A stretch of DNA of 64,000 nt from Hemibagrus wyckioides. Lineage: Eukaryota > Chordata > Actinopteri > Siluriformes > Bagridae. The notes beneath the pieces are model-generated. The model ran no database searches. It was not told the DNA's origin and saw nothing but the letters and a program-made list of their open reading frames with translations. Shown piece after piece: positions 34,187 to 46,700 of the stretch (positions are counted from its first letter, which is position 1; each line of letters starts with the position of its first letter). The stretch covers positions 5,702,917 through 5,766,916 of the forward strand of contig NC_080729.1 in assembly GCF_019097595.1 (NCBI RefSeq). The letters are read 5' to 3'. Both the position numbers and the translations under genes were made by a program.

Positions 34187-34251
<65 letters not shown>

Positions 34252-34859
34252 AAGAGCGCACGCAATCACGCGCTCTCTGACTCGCGCGGGTTGGAAGGTT
34301 GCGCAAGCCGGCCTCACTCTCCAGTTCAGCTGGTGGCGGTAATGAGTCCAACTCCTGAACAAAGAATAAGAGAGCAGACATGTGGATCTTGTCGTTGTTG
34401 CGGTATTTAAATGTTTGCTCTGAATTGTTTTTAACGAAGTAATAATTGAAGCAAGAAAAGTGTTTGTGGATGAAGTGGTAATAGCCTGTTCACAGTCCCC
34501 TTACTTTGTCTCGCAGTAATCTGATGTCTTATGTGAAGTGTTTATTTTTTGATGTGGCATGAAAATGAAGCAAGAATCTGCGATGCAGCGTGCAACATGC
34601 CGTTTTAAATATTTAGTGAAATTAAGCAGAGTAAGATGTGATTAAGTGTTAGTAATCCCAAGAGGTGGAGAGGCACGTATGTGTTGCAGGTGGTGAGACA
34701 GAAAGTTTGATATGGATGAAGAGGTTGTTCTCTCCACCCAACAGCAAATTAAGAAGCGAATGAGATGGTTTTTTGGGGAAAAAAAAGAAAGAAAAAAAGA
34801 ATAAAACGGTGTCAGCCACATAGCACACTATAAAGAGCCGTTACTGAAACTGCTCTCTC
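33478..34859 (+). repeat. 5S spacer 11 (B to A)
   Basis: A standard B-to-A spacer with the longest uninterrupted (AG)n of the inner units at about 34,187-34,249, and TTCA and CTA tracts. No gene is seen. Confidence 0.85.
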
Positions 34860-34979
34860 GCTTACGGCCATACCACCCTGAGAACGCCCGATCTCGTCCG
34901 ATCTCGGAAGCTAAGCAGGGTCGGGCCTGGTTAGTACTTGGATGGGAGACCGCCTGGGAATACCAGGTGCTGTAAGCTT
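34860..34979 (+). rRNA. 5S rRNA, copy 12 (A)
   Basis: A 120-base 5S gene of TCGTCCGAT type. The upstream region has TAGCACACTATAAAG in place of TAGTACACTATAAAG. The gene body is intact. Confidence 0.94.
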
Positions 34980-37439
34980 TTTCACCGTCAGAAGTCTCTA
35001 CAGCAACTTTTCCATCTCAAAACTTGCATTCATTTATTACTACACAGAGATCACACGCAGAGACATATCTGAAAAAATCAACAAGCAATCAATCAACTCG
35101 ACACAAATTCAGGCTCAAATAACAGAATTATCCACACCTTAATTATTTTGCAATTTATTCGTGTCTTCATTCATTCATTCATTCATTCATTCAATCAATC
35201 ACTCACTCGCATATTCCGTATAAAAATTTTTTTTACTCTTTTTTCTTATTAAGAAGCTTTGTTTTGCCATAACGTTATTTATTTCGGAGGGTGTATGTTT
35301 CTAGAATGGACGGACTTCTCGTAGCAGATATCATAGTCACATTTCTTGATGATACCAATCTCGTGATTATTCTTTTATTCATGAATTTCGTTATTATTAT
35401 TATTATTATTTTTTCTTACTACTACTACTACTACTATTACTGTAAGTAGCAGTCGTAGTTGTAGCATTTGCATTTATAATATGTGCGTCTTAGACGCTCG
35501 AACAAACAATTGGATGTTGCAGGTTTGTTCAGATTATGTACAGTGTTCTTTATTTCTAGATATGTTGTGAAGTTTTCAATTCAAGCACATGTGTAAAATT
35601 CCCTTTGATAGACTCGTTCAGCAAATGCTGTAAACGCAGAGAGAAAAAATGTTGTGGAGGATGAGAACATCAGGCATGGACACATCATTTTCCTACTTTT
35701 TACTCATGATTATTATAAATGAATATTCAGTAAATTATTTTTTCTGTCATCTAAAACAATCTAGTAGAACATCCATTCATTTTTTTTCTAAATTCTTTCA
35801 TGTTGATTTGTTTAAATTAAAACATAACACACATTCAAACACAGCCAGACTCATTGCGGTAATGAGAATTTCATCAGAAAATGCAGTAAAATAGAAAAAT
35901 AATGAATTCTCATGTTGAAATTACACATTGTGCAAGGTACAGAACAGTATTGTCTTTATTCTGACGCTTTTTTATATTACTAAATGACACTTTTTATATT
36001 CAAAATCATTAGTGCCGTGGTGTTTCAGTGGTTTTGTGAGAATCACCCAAGTATTTGACCCCTTTGCAAAACATGGCTTAATACTTGGTGGCAAAACCCT
36101 TGTTGGCAATCACAGACGTCAGACGTTTCTTGTAGTTGGAATATCTGTGTATTGTATCTAGGTATGCACGTATGTATATGTGAATATTTGTGAATGAATA
36201 CGTTGTTAAATGTATTTGCTTTTTCACTCATAACTAAAATATTTGTAGTGTGATGTGATTCATCTACCCATACAGAATAAGTGAAGTTGCTACTGTTTAA
36301 AACCTTATGAAAACCATTTTTAGGGAATGCAGATGATTACTGCATGGTGTGCTCCTTACTCGAATATGATGCCAAGAAGATCAAATGATTGAAATGGTAC
36401 AGTATAACAAACGTGTTCTGTATGATCAATTTACTCCCAAACGTGTGTGCATATTACCATATAATCTACCTTATTGGGGAGTGTTTTGTTTCTAATGCCT
36501 TTTTATTGATTTTGTTCCCTTTTTTGTAGGTGCAGTGTGATGTGATTCATGTAGTAGGTCGGCGCATTTTGAATGTGCCCAGTATGAGAAAGAAAGTAGT
36601 GCACCATAATTGTGCAAAAAATGTTACAAATAATAAATGTTCTGGTGTGCCAGATTCAGGCACATAATCTTCAAATAGTCTTTATAATTGTTTTCTTTAG
36701 TGTCCACAGCTGGTCTACTGTTCTGCTAGCAATTGACGGATTATTTGAAATAATTTTATAAGACAATTAGACAAGCTTTGTTTAGCTACCGTGATTTCTT
36801 AAAATAATTAAGGTAGTCAGAAGTGTAAATATCAAAACATGCTCCCCATATTCTTACAGTATAGATGGCATTAGAGGTGGTGTAATAAAAAGTGAATTTA
36901 CACTGGGAGCATTATTTGATAGGGGATCTTGGTCTGTCGAGACATGCTACCCATGAAATATTAATTAATAATCTTATAATGAAGTATCAAAACATGCTCC
37001 CCATATTCTTACAGTACATATAGTGTTAGAGGGGGTGTCATATCAAGTGATTTTACACTAGGAGCATTATTTGATAGGGAATCTTGGTCTGCCGGCCCCA
37101 CTCTCCAGTTCAGCTGGTGGCGGTAATGAGTCCAACTCCTGAACAAAGAATAAGAGAGCAGACATGTGGCTCTTGTAGTTGTTGCGGTAATTAAATTGTT
37201 GCTCTGAATTGTTGTTAACGAAGTAATAACTGAAGCAAGAAAAGTGTTTGTGGATGAAGTGGTAATAGCCTGTTCACAGTCACCTTACTTTGTCTCGCAG
37301 TAATCTGATGTCTTATGTGAAGTGTTTTTTTTATGTGTTATGAAAATAAAGCAAGAAGCTGAGATGCAGAAAGAATGAAAGAAAAAAAGTGTAATCTACA
37401 TCGTACACTATAAAGAGCCGTTACTGAAACTGCTCTCTC
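34980..37439 (+). repeat. 5S spacer 12 (A to B)
   Basis: A complete A-to-B spacer with the Tc1-like tail at 36,043-36,138 and palindromes at 36,830-36,921 and 36,985-37,076. At its 3' end the sequence switches from B-type (GTGTAATCTACATCG) to the A-type proximal promoter just before copy 13. Confidence 0.85.
37409..37414 (+). promoter_or_regulatory. TATA-like upstream element of the 5S genes (shown for copy 13)
   Basis: TATAAA within the sequence TACACTATAAAGAG starts 31 bases before the 5S gene. The same element at the same distance precedes the other copies in both spacer types, though the bases between it and the gene differ between A and B. It probably assists the internal promoter in RNA polymerase III initiation. 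Confidence 0.65.
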
Positions 37440-37559
37440 GCTTACGGCCATACCACCCTGAGAACGCCCGATCTCGTCTGATCTCGGAAGCTAAGCAGGG
37501 TCGGGCCTGGTTAGTACTTGGATGGGAGACCGCCTGGGAATACCAGGTGCTGTAAGCTT
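37440..37559 (+). rRNA. 5S rRNA, copy 13 (hybrid flank, right edge)
   Basis: A 120-base consensus 5S gene (TCGTCTGAT type). The distal upstream sequence is B-type, the 30 bases next to the gene are A-type (GCCGTTACTGAAACTGC), and the downstream flank is B-type. This is the mark of gene conversion or unequal exchange with a breakpoint around the TATA-like box. Confidence 0.93.
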
Positions 37560-38420
37560 TTTCACCGTCAGAAGTCTCTAGTGCAACTTTTCAAACTCAA
37601 AAACACCTTCACCTTGCGTTCATTTATTACTACACAGAGATCACACGCAGAGACACATCTGAAAAAATCAACAAGCAATCAATCAACTGGACACAAATAT
37701 TCATGCTTAAATCACAGAATTATCCACACCTTAATTATTTTGCACTTTATTTGTGTCTTCATTCATTCATTCATTCATTCATGCAACCACTCACTCGCAT
37801 ATTCCTTTAAAAAAATATTACTCTATTTTCTTATTAAAAAACTTTGTTTTGCCATAACATTTATTTCGGGGGGTGTAAGTTTCTAGAATGGACGGACTTC
37901 TCGTAGCAGATATCATCACATTTCTTGATGTGAATAATCTTATTATTATTATTTTATTAATGTATTTCGTTATTATTATTTTTTAATTATTTTTCTTACT
38001 ACTACTACTATTTCTGTCCATAGCAGTCGTAGTAGTAGCATTTGCACATATAACATGAGCGTCTTAGATGCTTGAACAAACAACTGGATGTTGCAGGTTT
38101 GTTCAGATTATGTACAGTGTTCTTTATTTCTAGATATGTTGTGAAGTTTCCAATTCAAGTGCTTGTGTAAAATCCCCTTTGATAGACTCGTCTAGCAAAT
38201 GCTGTAAATGCAGAGAGAGAGAGAGAAAGAGAGAGCGAGCGCACTCACTCGCTCGTGTTGGAATTTTGCTCAAGCCGGCCCCACTCTCCAGTTCAGCTGG
38301 TGGCGGTAATTCATCCAATTCCTGAACAAAGAAGTAGAGAGCAGACATATGGCTTTTGTAGTTGCAGCAGCTTTTAAATTGTTGATCTGAAATGTTTTTA
38401 ACTCAGTAAAGGAGTAAAAT
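37560..38420 (+). repeat. Decayed terminal 5S spacer, right array edge
   Basis: It matches a B-to-A spacer throughout but with many substitutions and small indels (for example TTCATCCAATTCC for GAGTCCAACTCC, and a short mixed AG tract at about 38,213-38,236). Similarity fades by about 38,420 and no further 5S copy follows. This is the decay expected at an array boundary. Confidence 0.75.
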
Positions 38421-38424
38421 GTCA

Positions 38425-38622
38425 TTAAGTGGTATGAATCCCATGAGTTGGATAGCCACATATTCGTGTATGTGTGCGGGTTTTCCTACTTTGTTGTAGC
38501 CAATCCATCTGTGAAAATAATGTCTTATGCTGTCTGAACTGCTCTTTCAAAATTTGAGCCCCATGAATCCTGGCATTGTCATCTAGATATATGGCCATGC
38601 CATTAGGGAAGAAAAAATCCAT
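38425..38622 (-). mobile_element. Tc1/IS630-like transposase fragment
   Basis: The minus-strand frame contains YLDDNARIHGA followed some 20 residues later by MDWLQQS. These match the DDE-type core signatures of Tc1/mariner transposases (Asp-Asn-Ala-x-x-His and the Trp-Pro-x-x-Ser-Pro region, here decayed). Only about 60 residues remain. Confidence 0.6.
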
Positions 38623-39609
38623 TTACTGAAAAAGCTGGTCATTCTGTATATTCAGTTAGTCAGAAAAAAGAGAGTAAAAAGAGAGTAACATCATTTCCAC
38701 AACCACAAAATATGTCTTCCAACATGTTTTTTCAAGAAATGAGAAGCTCCTCACTGCATCAGTTAGTGTTAAATAGCTTGTTGCCAGCAGAAACATTTTA
38801 ATCACTGCAGTAATTATCCAATGTGACTTGGCATACACAATGGCATATTTTTGCTTCATAACCTATTTAAGAAATTGTTATATCATTAATTCAGATATTT
38901 CCAGCGATTTGCAAGCTTAGGCCTTTTTGATCATACTTATCACAGGTTTTTATTTTATCTAAACATGAAAGTAATAACCTCTTATAGCTAGCAAGGTGTT
39001 GTCTTCCAAACATGTTTAACGTACCAATACTTTAGCATTAGGAACAAACAATGACTAAACAACTGGCTTATTTAATAAGAATACATGCACAAAGAATAAA
39101 GAATGAACTTCACTTAAACAACATCACAGGCATAGGATGCATTAATGGTAAAAAGCATCTAAAAGCATCTGATGGTAAGGTTCACGTGATACATGATGGT
39201 AAAGCCTCCCAAATGGTATTGTACAATGTATTTTTATTCCCCTTGAGCATCTTTGAAGTTTCTCATGAACAGAGTACCAAATGGCCTAGTTTCAATATAG
39301 ATAACAATCCCTCAGCTGGGTAGCTCAGTATGTACTGCATGTTAATTTGGTTCTTGAGATTGGGTTGGTGGGAACAATAGACCAAAATGTCTCTCATTCG
39401 CACCAGGCCATCTCAGTATTTTAATGTGTAGGTAATGTAAAATATTAAACTATATACTGTAAATCCTGTTTCCTAAACTTCCTAAACTATGATGTCACCA
39501 CATTGTTCACTATGACAAATGGATTATAATGATATCAAACATGCCCTGAGGAACATTTTTAACTGTTTGAAGTAGGTTGCACAATATGTGGCTAGGACAA
39601 CTTAGCTCT
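38623..39609. other. Intergenic stretch, no gene recognised
   Basis: AT-rich sequence between the transposase fragment and the interspersed repeats. Short open frames here show no recognisable domain. No RNA gene is seen. Confidence 0.5.
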
Positions 39610-39731
39610 GTGTTGTTTTCTGTAGCACCATGGACCTGGAGGAATGTTTTTTCATTTCACTATGTACTACATAGGCTATATATGATTGAAATGACAATAA
39701 AAGATTCTTGACTTGGCTCTTGACTTGATTT
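39610..39731 (-). repeat. Interspersed repeat, inverted copy
   Basis: Read on the minus strand it gives TTTATTGTCATTTCAATCA, then ACATAGTGAAATGAAA and TCCTCCAGGTCCATGGTGCT. It matches the element at 40,389-40,519 in opposite orientation. It is an unclassified, SINE-like or short DNA element. Confidence 0.6.
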
Positions 39732-40207
39732 TAGTTAAACATAGTTCAGATGAAAAGGCTTAGTTCACATGGTCTCTGTGACCCACATCCTTGGTCACTT
39801 TAAGCTTACATAAATTACTGCCACAATTTACAAATCTACTACTCAGTACAACGTACTTCATTTGTGTATCTGCTACTGCAACTTTACACTTTAACATACC
39901 CTGCCATTTTATATGGTAGCAGTGACGGTCATTGTCAGTAGAAATTCTGCTATCCTATGTTTTTCCTTTGACTGTACAGTCAATTTAGTATTATCTGCAC
40001 AAATAACCTGTAATTGTCTCTTTTTAGACTTTAACGGACATAAGCCATTTTGTATTAAACTCTATAATTTGCTTAATGAACATAGGAATAATGGATGGAA
40101 AACACAACAGCACACGCCAGCATAGAGTGTGTACGTCAACAGAGCTTAACAAGCTTTTCTTTTAACAGAAAGCTTATGGCTAATGGGTGAAGGAAAAAAA
40201 TAATAAA
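39732..40207. other. Intergenic stretch, no gene recognised
   Basis: Sequence between the repeat at 39.7 kb and the minisatellite. I see no gene, RNA or named repeat here. Confidence 0.5.
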
Positions 40208-40930
40208 TCACAGCACCAGTAACTTACAAGGATGCTCATGGAAGAGCTAAAACAAAGACTGCCATCCCAAATGAAGTTTGTAAGCAGGTATTACTATAAG
40301 AACAGTGCAATGTGAGTTTGTCCATAAACAGAGTTACAGCACCAATAACTAAAATCACAGCACCAGTAACTTACAAGGATGCTCATGGATTCAAGATTCA
40401 AGAAGCTTTATTTTCATTTCAACCACATATAGCTGACGCAGTAGATAGTGAAATGAAACAACGTTTCTCCAGGACCTGGTGCTACATAAACATACAACAA
40501 CAATAGCAATCCATTACGTATGGAAGAGCTAAAACAAAGACCCAAGCAAATGAAGTTTATAGCTAGATATTACTATAAGAACAGTGCAATGTGAGTTTGT
40601 CCATAAACAGAGTCACAGCACCAGTAACTTACAAGGATGCTCATGGAAGAGCTAAAACAAAGACTGCCATCCCAAGCAAATGAAGTTTGTAGCCAGATAT
40701 TACTATATGAACAGTGCAATGTGAGTTTGGCCATAAACAGAGTCACAGCACCAATAACTAAAATCACAGCACCAGTAACTGTAAGTAAGGATGCTCTAAG
40801 CACCAATAACTAAAATCACAGCACCAGTAACTCTAAGTAAGGATGCTCATGGAAGAGCTAAAACAAAGACCCAAGCAAATGAAGTTTGTAGCCAGATATT
40901 ACTATAAGAACAGTGCAATGTAAGTTGTAT
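40208..40930 (+). repeat. Minisatellite, about five irregular units
   Basis: Repeats of roughly 100-150 bases share CACAGCACCAGTAACT, AAGGATGCTCATGGAAGAGC, AATGAAGTTTGTA, TATTACTATAAGAACAGTGC and TTTGTCCATAAACAGAGT. Copies begin near 40,208, 40,354, 40,615, 40,764 and 40,818. Some units are shortened, and one is split by an inserted element at 40,389-40,519. It lies a few hundred bases upstream of the pik3cb promoter. Confidence 0.8.
40389..40519 (+). mobile_element. 131-bp element nested in the minisatellite
   Basis: It interrupts the repeat motif CTCATGG/AAGAGC and is flanked by ATGG on both sides (40,385-40,388 and 40,520-40,523), absent as a duplication in the other repeat units. It starts ATTCAAGATTCAAG and holds TTTATTTTCATTTCAACCA. 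Related to the inverted copy at 39.6-39.7 kb. Confidence 0.6.
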
Positions 40931-41079
40931 GTCCATAAATGGAGTTTGCATAGCAGGCAAGAGATTTAACAAGAACTGTTTAGAGTTAGGGGCAAGTCGG
41001 CTTTCACAGAATATCGAATGTTATATATCATATCACAAATGCCTGTGTGTCAGAAGCTGTGTAGCCTATAGAGGACAAC

Positions 41080-41565
41080 ACATGGACTACTTTTCACGTC
41101 CACGCATTTCACTATGGTGCGGAGTCATTCATCAACTTCCTGGGACACGCCTCAAACTCTGGGAGGCCGGACAGGGACGTGGCTCGAATTTCGGGGGCGT
41201 TTCAAAATTTGCGTTTCCGGTTGAAATCACTGCACCAGCGACTGTGCGCGAGCTTATAGAGGGAAGGCAACTGGTTTAGCTGTGTTATGAAAGTGCGAAA
41301 GGGAGGGCCTTTGGTTAAGTGTAGTTGAAACGAAAGGAAACTGGAAAGCGACTTCGTTTCCTACTGATTAACCAGGAAGTATGTGGACCTTGTAAACCAT
41401 GGTCGAACTTTTTCGGACCGAAAGATATCAGTGTCAGCTCTGAGGCTGATTAGGCCCGAGTCTTTCCTCCTGCCGGGACCTTTGGAGTCTAGTCGACGGG
41501 CAAACTATTTCCGTGTAGCTTAGAAGTGGACTCACGCTTCCGACATTACGTATCGACACCAGAAG
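41080..41565 (+). promoter_or_regulatory. pik3cb: Probable pik3cb promoter and untranslated first exon
   Basis: This stretch is richer in G+C and CpG than its surroundings, in a gene-sense position about 8 kb before the first coding exon. It includes an ETS-like TTCCGG (41,215-41,220). Near its end CACCAGAAG is followed by GTAAAC, a plausible donor after 41,565. TATA is not obvious. The inference is a CpG-type promoter with a non-coding exon. Transcript data would settle the start. Confidence 0.5.
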
Positions 41566-41683
41566 GTAAACGCCTGGCTGTTTCTCAGTCGTTGATGAAA
41601 AATGCCGATAAGATCGTTGTGTGTTGACATTTTGTGCGCCTGGCGGAATCTTTACCTCTTTTTCTTTTTACACAATATCTTCT

Positions 41684-41717
<34 letters not shown>

Positions 41718-43069
41718 GTATAATGTGATCGCCGGTCTTGTGAAATTCCACAGTTCCTCTAGATCCTCATTACCGTGTAGACAACGTGAAGCATTTTTTT
41801 TATTTCAAACTTCTTATTGTGATCGTAGTCTAAAAAGCTGTCAACTCAGTGGTTGCCATATATTTTAAAGAATTTATTACGCATTTCAGTGGTCAGACGC
41901 GTAAAGGCCATCAGGATGCTCCGGGGTTTTTTTTTTGTTTTTGTTTTTTTTACCCAAATGTCAGCTTTTTATTTTAAGTTTTCTCATAATAAACTTTTCT
42001 GTCACGCTAGCCTGTAATATGGAAGCGTGTTTTTAAAGCCGAACTAAACACACGATGTCAGTGCTTCAAGGAAGGATTCAGTGGAACAGAGTAAACACTG
42101 AGCTATAAGCTATTCATGTGGGCCTGCATTGAAGGGTGAATGGGATATTGTCCCCTCTATTGTCCCATTTCAGGTGGACTCGTGTGATTTAATGTGATGT
42201 CTTCCTTCGGATGCCATTTCTAAATCAAATTCAGTGTCTGTTCAGTTATTCCCTTATTGCTATGTATGTATTCCATTCCTTTTTAAAAAATAAATCATTA
42301 TACAGGTTTCCACAGCTGTCTTGCACAGTATATTGGAGTTAAAATTAAATTAAGAAAGTGTAGATGTATGGCGAGGTTTTTATTTTCTTTTTTTGTTTTT
42401 ATAAAGTGCTGTTTTTCCTACACCGGTCGCCTGATTTGTATGTAAACGGCCTCAATTTTTTATTTTTTATTTTTTGCAGAATATAAACCTTCAGCTGCCT
42501 TATAATATGGCACACAGATGAAATAAAAACAATAATGTTGTGTCAAAGGCATTTATAATTTCCTCTTTTAATCTCCTTTCATACAATGAGACATCTACTT
42601 TTACTGTATGTAATTGTGTAGCCAGTCAGTTTCAAATATTATGAATCTAGAGAGTAATAATAAACTTACTGATGATTATATGATACTGATAGTTGGCATA
42701 TCCCGACACATCGTTAGGATTGATGTGAAGGTGCTCTACTCATCTAGAAGATTTCACTAGGTAAAAATAAGCCTAAAATCTAGATATTAAAAAATACATG
42801 CCAACAGAAAGCTTTTCTATCAAGTGTGAAATGACCATAATTGACCTCTAATGTAGCTTTGAAAGATCATTAATATAAGTCTCAGGTCATCATTGCAGCA
42901 TAGTGGCCAATGTAATAACGTGTTGCCAAACATTTGGGTTGTTGGTTGTCAGTCCTGTTGTTACCCTTATATGAACTGTTATGGATGCACATTTTTCAAG
43001 ACACGAAAATTGTATGATTCAATATAAAATAATTCTGGCATAGGTGACAAATAACCCATACGACTTACA

Positions 43070-43760
43070 CTCACTAGAAACTTTAATAGGAGCACCTGTA
43101 CTTAATTTCACCTGTATCCCTGTTCATTGACATGCAATTATCTGATCTTGTAACAGCAGTACAATGCATAAAATCATGCACATACAGTTCCATTACATTA
43201 AAAAGTAATATAACCCTTATAACAATGGATGCTATCACAAAGCAGTTTTACAGAAATCCAGATAGAGATGTTGGCTAGGAAAGTCTCCCTGAAATACCCT
43301 GAGAGGAACAAGACTCAAAACAGAACCTATCCAGATAGTGCGACTATGAGTCATTACTCTTCCTCATCTGTATACTATACCAAGTGTCAAGCGGATATTT
43401 AGTCTAGCCATCAGAGTCATTTTCTGCACACTTCAGTTAATGTTAACATCAAACATCACAATGGGGATAAATGTGGCACATCATTGCTGCCAGACAGGCT
43501 GGTCTTTCTTAGTTTTGGTTTTTCTGTGCATACTGAAGGCTCAGATAAGCAGTCTCTAAAGTACTCAAATCTGCCATTCTGGAAGCAACAACCAGGCCAC
43601 CTGTATCTGCTGCTGCGATTGAGTGTATGTGTATGAAATGAGACAATCTGTTTTCCATAAGTTAAACATATCCTTTCAAATACAAAAAAGCAGCTTACTA
43701 GGTGAAAAGGCATCCATTCAAGACAGAGATGTGCTGTCTGTCAGATTTATTAGATCATTT
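43070..43760 (+). mobile_element. Decayed Tc1-like element in intron 1
   Basis: It begins ACTTACACTCACTAGAAACTTTAATAGG, a variant of the terminal repeat of a common fish Tc1-like family, and later has GCCAGACAGGCTGGTCTTTCTTAGTTTT, matching that family's transposase start region with mutations. No intact frame remains. Confidence 0.5.
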
Positions 43761-46700
43761 CAATGGGTTTAATTTACCAACGGGCATCCGGGATTTTAAA
43801 TGGAGTTGTACAAATCGGCATTGAAAGTATTATTTTTCTTTTTAGTCAATTACTTATATTTAGGCGCTCACAACAAGCTAAAGGCTATTCGGCCACCAAA
43901 TAATTAAAAGGTCTTTCGTCTAGGTTCTATTTGTTAGATTGTATAAAAGTGCAGGGAGTGTTTCTTTTTTTTGTCTTTGAGTTACCCATGAAAAAAAAAA
44001 AATCTACATAATACCCTTACACTCACCGGGAAAAAGGATCACTAGCCAAGCCAAGGTCACTTAATAACAGTACTATTCAAGTAGCACATGAGGTCACACT
44101 GTCTGTTACACAGAAGTTATTATTAACACAGTCCACACAAGGAGGAGAATTGTGGTCATTTTGATTTGTAGTTTTGAAATGTGAATGATTCTGAAATGAG
44201 ACCTGCTTATCCTTTTGATCAGATTTAAGTCACTTTCAGATCTTCTGACCAAGAGAGGGATAAAATAAATGATTCTTTAACCTTAACAACCAGTATGCTT
44301 ACATCACTATCGTGGCAGTGATCCAGATTATGTGCACAGGCCTGACTAGGCTTGTGACTCCATGGTGCGTCACTTTTTCTTTTTCTTTTTTCCCAGTCTG
44401 GTGTTTGCGCTCATGCGATAATCCTTTGTGATCTGATTGTGTTGAAGTTTAGTGTGATTTAGCATGGTCTTTACCTCTCTTGCCCCTTCCCAGCTGTATT
44501 ATACTTTTTGTGGTGTCTTTTGACACCTCCTTTATGTTGATTTTCCCACAGTTTGTGGGTTACATTTTCCAAAAATGTTAGGTTTATGAGAATTTAACTG
44601 TCCAAAAGCAAAATATGTAAGATGTTTTATTTATGCTGCATGAAAAATATGGACAATAAAGCTAGCTCTAGTCGCTGAAAGAAAATCATCACACAGCACT
44701 ACAAACAACCTTCTAGAGTACTGAACTTCCCCTCCATAAGGGTATGTCAGTATCAGAACAAATGTTATTTTCCAGGTGCAATAATGTGTCTAATAGTGGA
44801 TGAAGGAAAGTTACTTTTGTAGCCCGAGCAACAGCTAATCTATGAATTCTACAGGAGTTATAGAACGTAATTTCTTAAAAATCATAAGGACATGGACTCC
44901 ACTAGAAATGAAGAGCCCAAGTCTTAACACTAGAGCAGCGCACAAATGTACTGTGTACATTAACCACTCTTCCTCCCAAGCACTAAGTGCTAAAGCAGAG
45001 ACGTCTATTTCCACTTTACCGTGCATTACCCTGCTACTCAGGGGACATAACAGGGTAAAAGTAATAAAGGCTCTTAGGAGAAGGGAAAAATCATTTTCCC
45101 ACTGCAGTTAAGCTTTCCCCTTGTCAATGGCAGCTCATTTGTTTGTGTTTGAGGAATACAGTACAGAAAAATAATAAACAGAAAAGGCACAGCAAAAGCT
45201 TTATCTGTCAGCTTTACTGAATGCCAAGTTATATTTGCCACCTTCAACAGGTGTTTGAACACCTATCTATCTATGTATTTATATATATGTATATGTGTGT
45301 GTATGTGTGTATATAAATATATAATATATATATATATATATACACACACACACCCCTAATAACAAGTAGCCAAGGAAGGTGATTTTATACCTCGTGTGTC
45401 TCTGCATGCATGTCAGGATGCCATGTGCGGACCTGTGCACAGGGCACAGTATCCATACTTGCATAAGTTTCCTCTAGGAGGCAATGTTACTTGAACATTT
45501 ATGTTTTACGATTTAGATTAGATTAACTCAAAATGTACATGTACAAAGCCAATGTTTACTTCTTAAACAGAGTACACGATCGAAAGAACTAGTCGTTGGA
45601 GTAGACAGAATCGATGTAATTTTTGGGATACATGTAAACAATATCTTCGGAAGTTGCAATCGGATTGAATTCACTCAGACTGATGAAAATGGGCTCATGT
45701 AAGCATGTACTCAGCAATACGAGAGGCTGTTGTATCATAAATGTTTTTAGTCAAATTGAAGTAATGTAGCGCTTCATATGACGCAGTCGTCAATCACCTT
45801 CATTGCTGAATATTTTTATTATAGAATTTGATCAATTTTGTTAATTAGTTGTTGGTACTCATAAGTCTGGTCTCTTAACCATTCTACTCCTTCTGCCAGT
45901 ATCCCTTGGGTTACTCTTATTCTTAAAGAAAATGACTTTTCCCTGAATTTAATAGTTTGTCTAGCATTTAGATGTTATCACTAATTTAGAACCTATGCTG
46001 AATGCTTCCATTGGTCACTACTGCAGGTTTAGACCACGACTTTTTGACCATCTAAATTGGTTGGATAATTTGTCACCTGACTGAAATGGAGATCGCATCT
46101 CATGCCATGGCTTTTATTTTAGTAATAGGCTTGTTTTCCCTTTTCCAAAGACTTGGCTCTGATACGTTTCCTGTTGGGCTGCTATGATAACAAGTTCCTG
46201 TCAAGAGTAGATAGAGTTGTGCAGATCTTATGACCCATTAGATGTTCAGTTGGCCTTGTCTCTGTGCTGCTGTTTGGGGTAGCTCTGTAGTACGCAAGCA
46301 CCAGATGAGGATCTTTCTTTTTATGCACTTTCCCTTGCAGCACATGTAATATGTGTCAAGATTAGCACATGGGCCAGTTCTTTGAATTCTATGCTGGTGA
46401 ACTACAGCCCAATTGTCACATACTTTTTCTTCTCCTGTCTCATGCTAAGAAAAATAGCTTTTACTGGGTTAATTTTAGCAAGACTGTGAAATCTCCCATT
46501 GATGCCAGTCTCGCTCCTTGCATTTGCACCATTATTATTATTAATTATATAAGATTTAAACAAGCACACATTCAACTTGTTGGTTGTGACCTAAGCAGCA
46601 AAATTCATGGTTCTTCATTCAGAAACAGGATGTTGGTTTCTGTCTGATTCTAGATTTGAGAGAGTTAAACTGGTTCCTGAAAGCCCTTCCCTATTCATTA

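Noticed and set aside
12271..37439. U1, U2 or U5 snRNA genes in the 5S spacers (known in some fish)
   Set aside because: I looked for their conserved starts and Sm-site regions and found none.
12151..37559. CRISPR-like array
   Set aside because: The regular repeats are 5S rRNA genes with kilobase spacers in a eukaryotic context.
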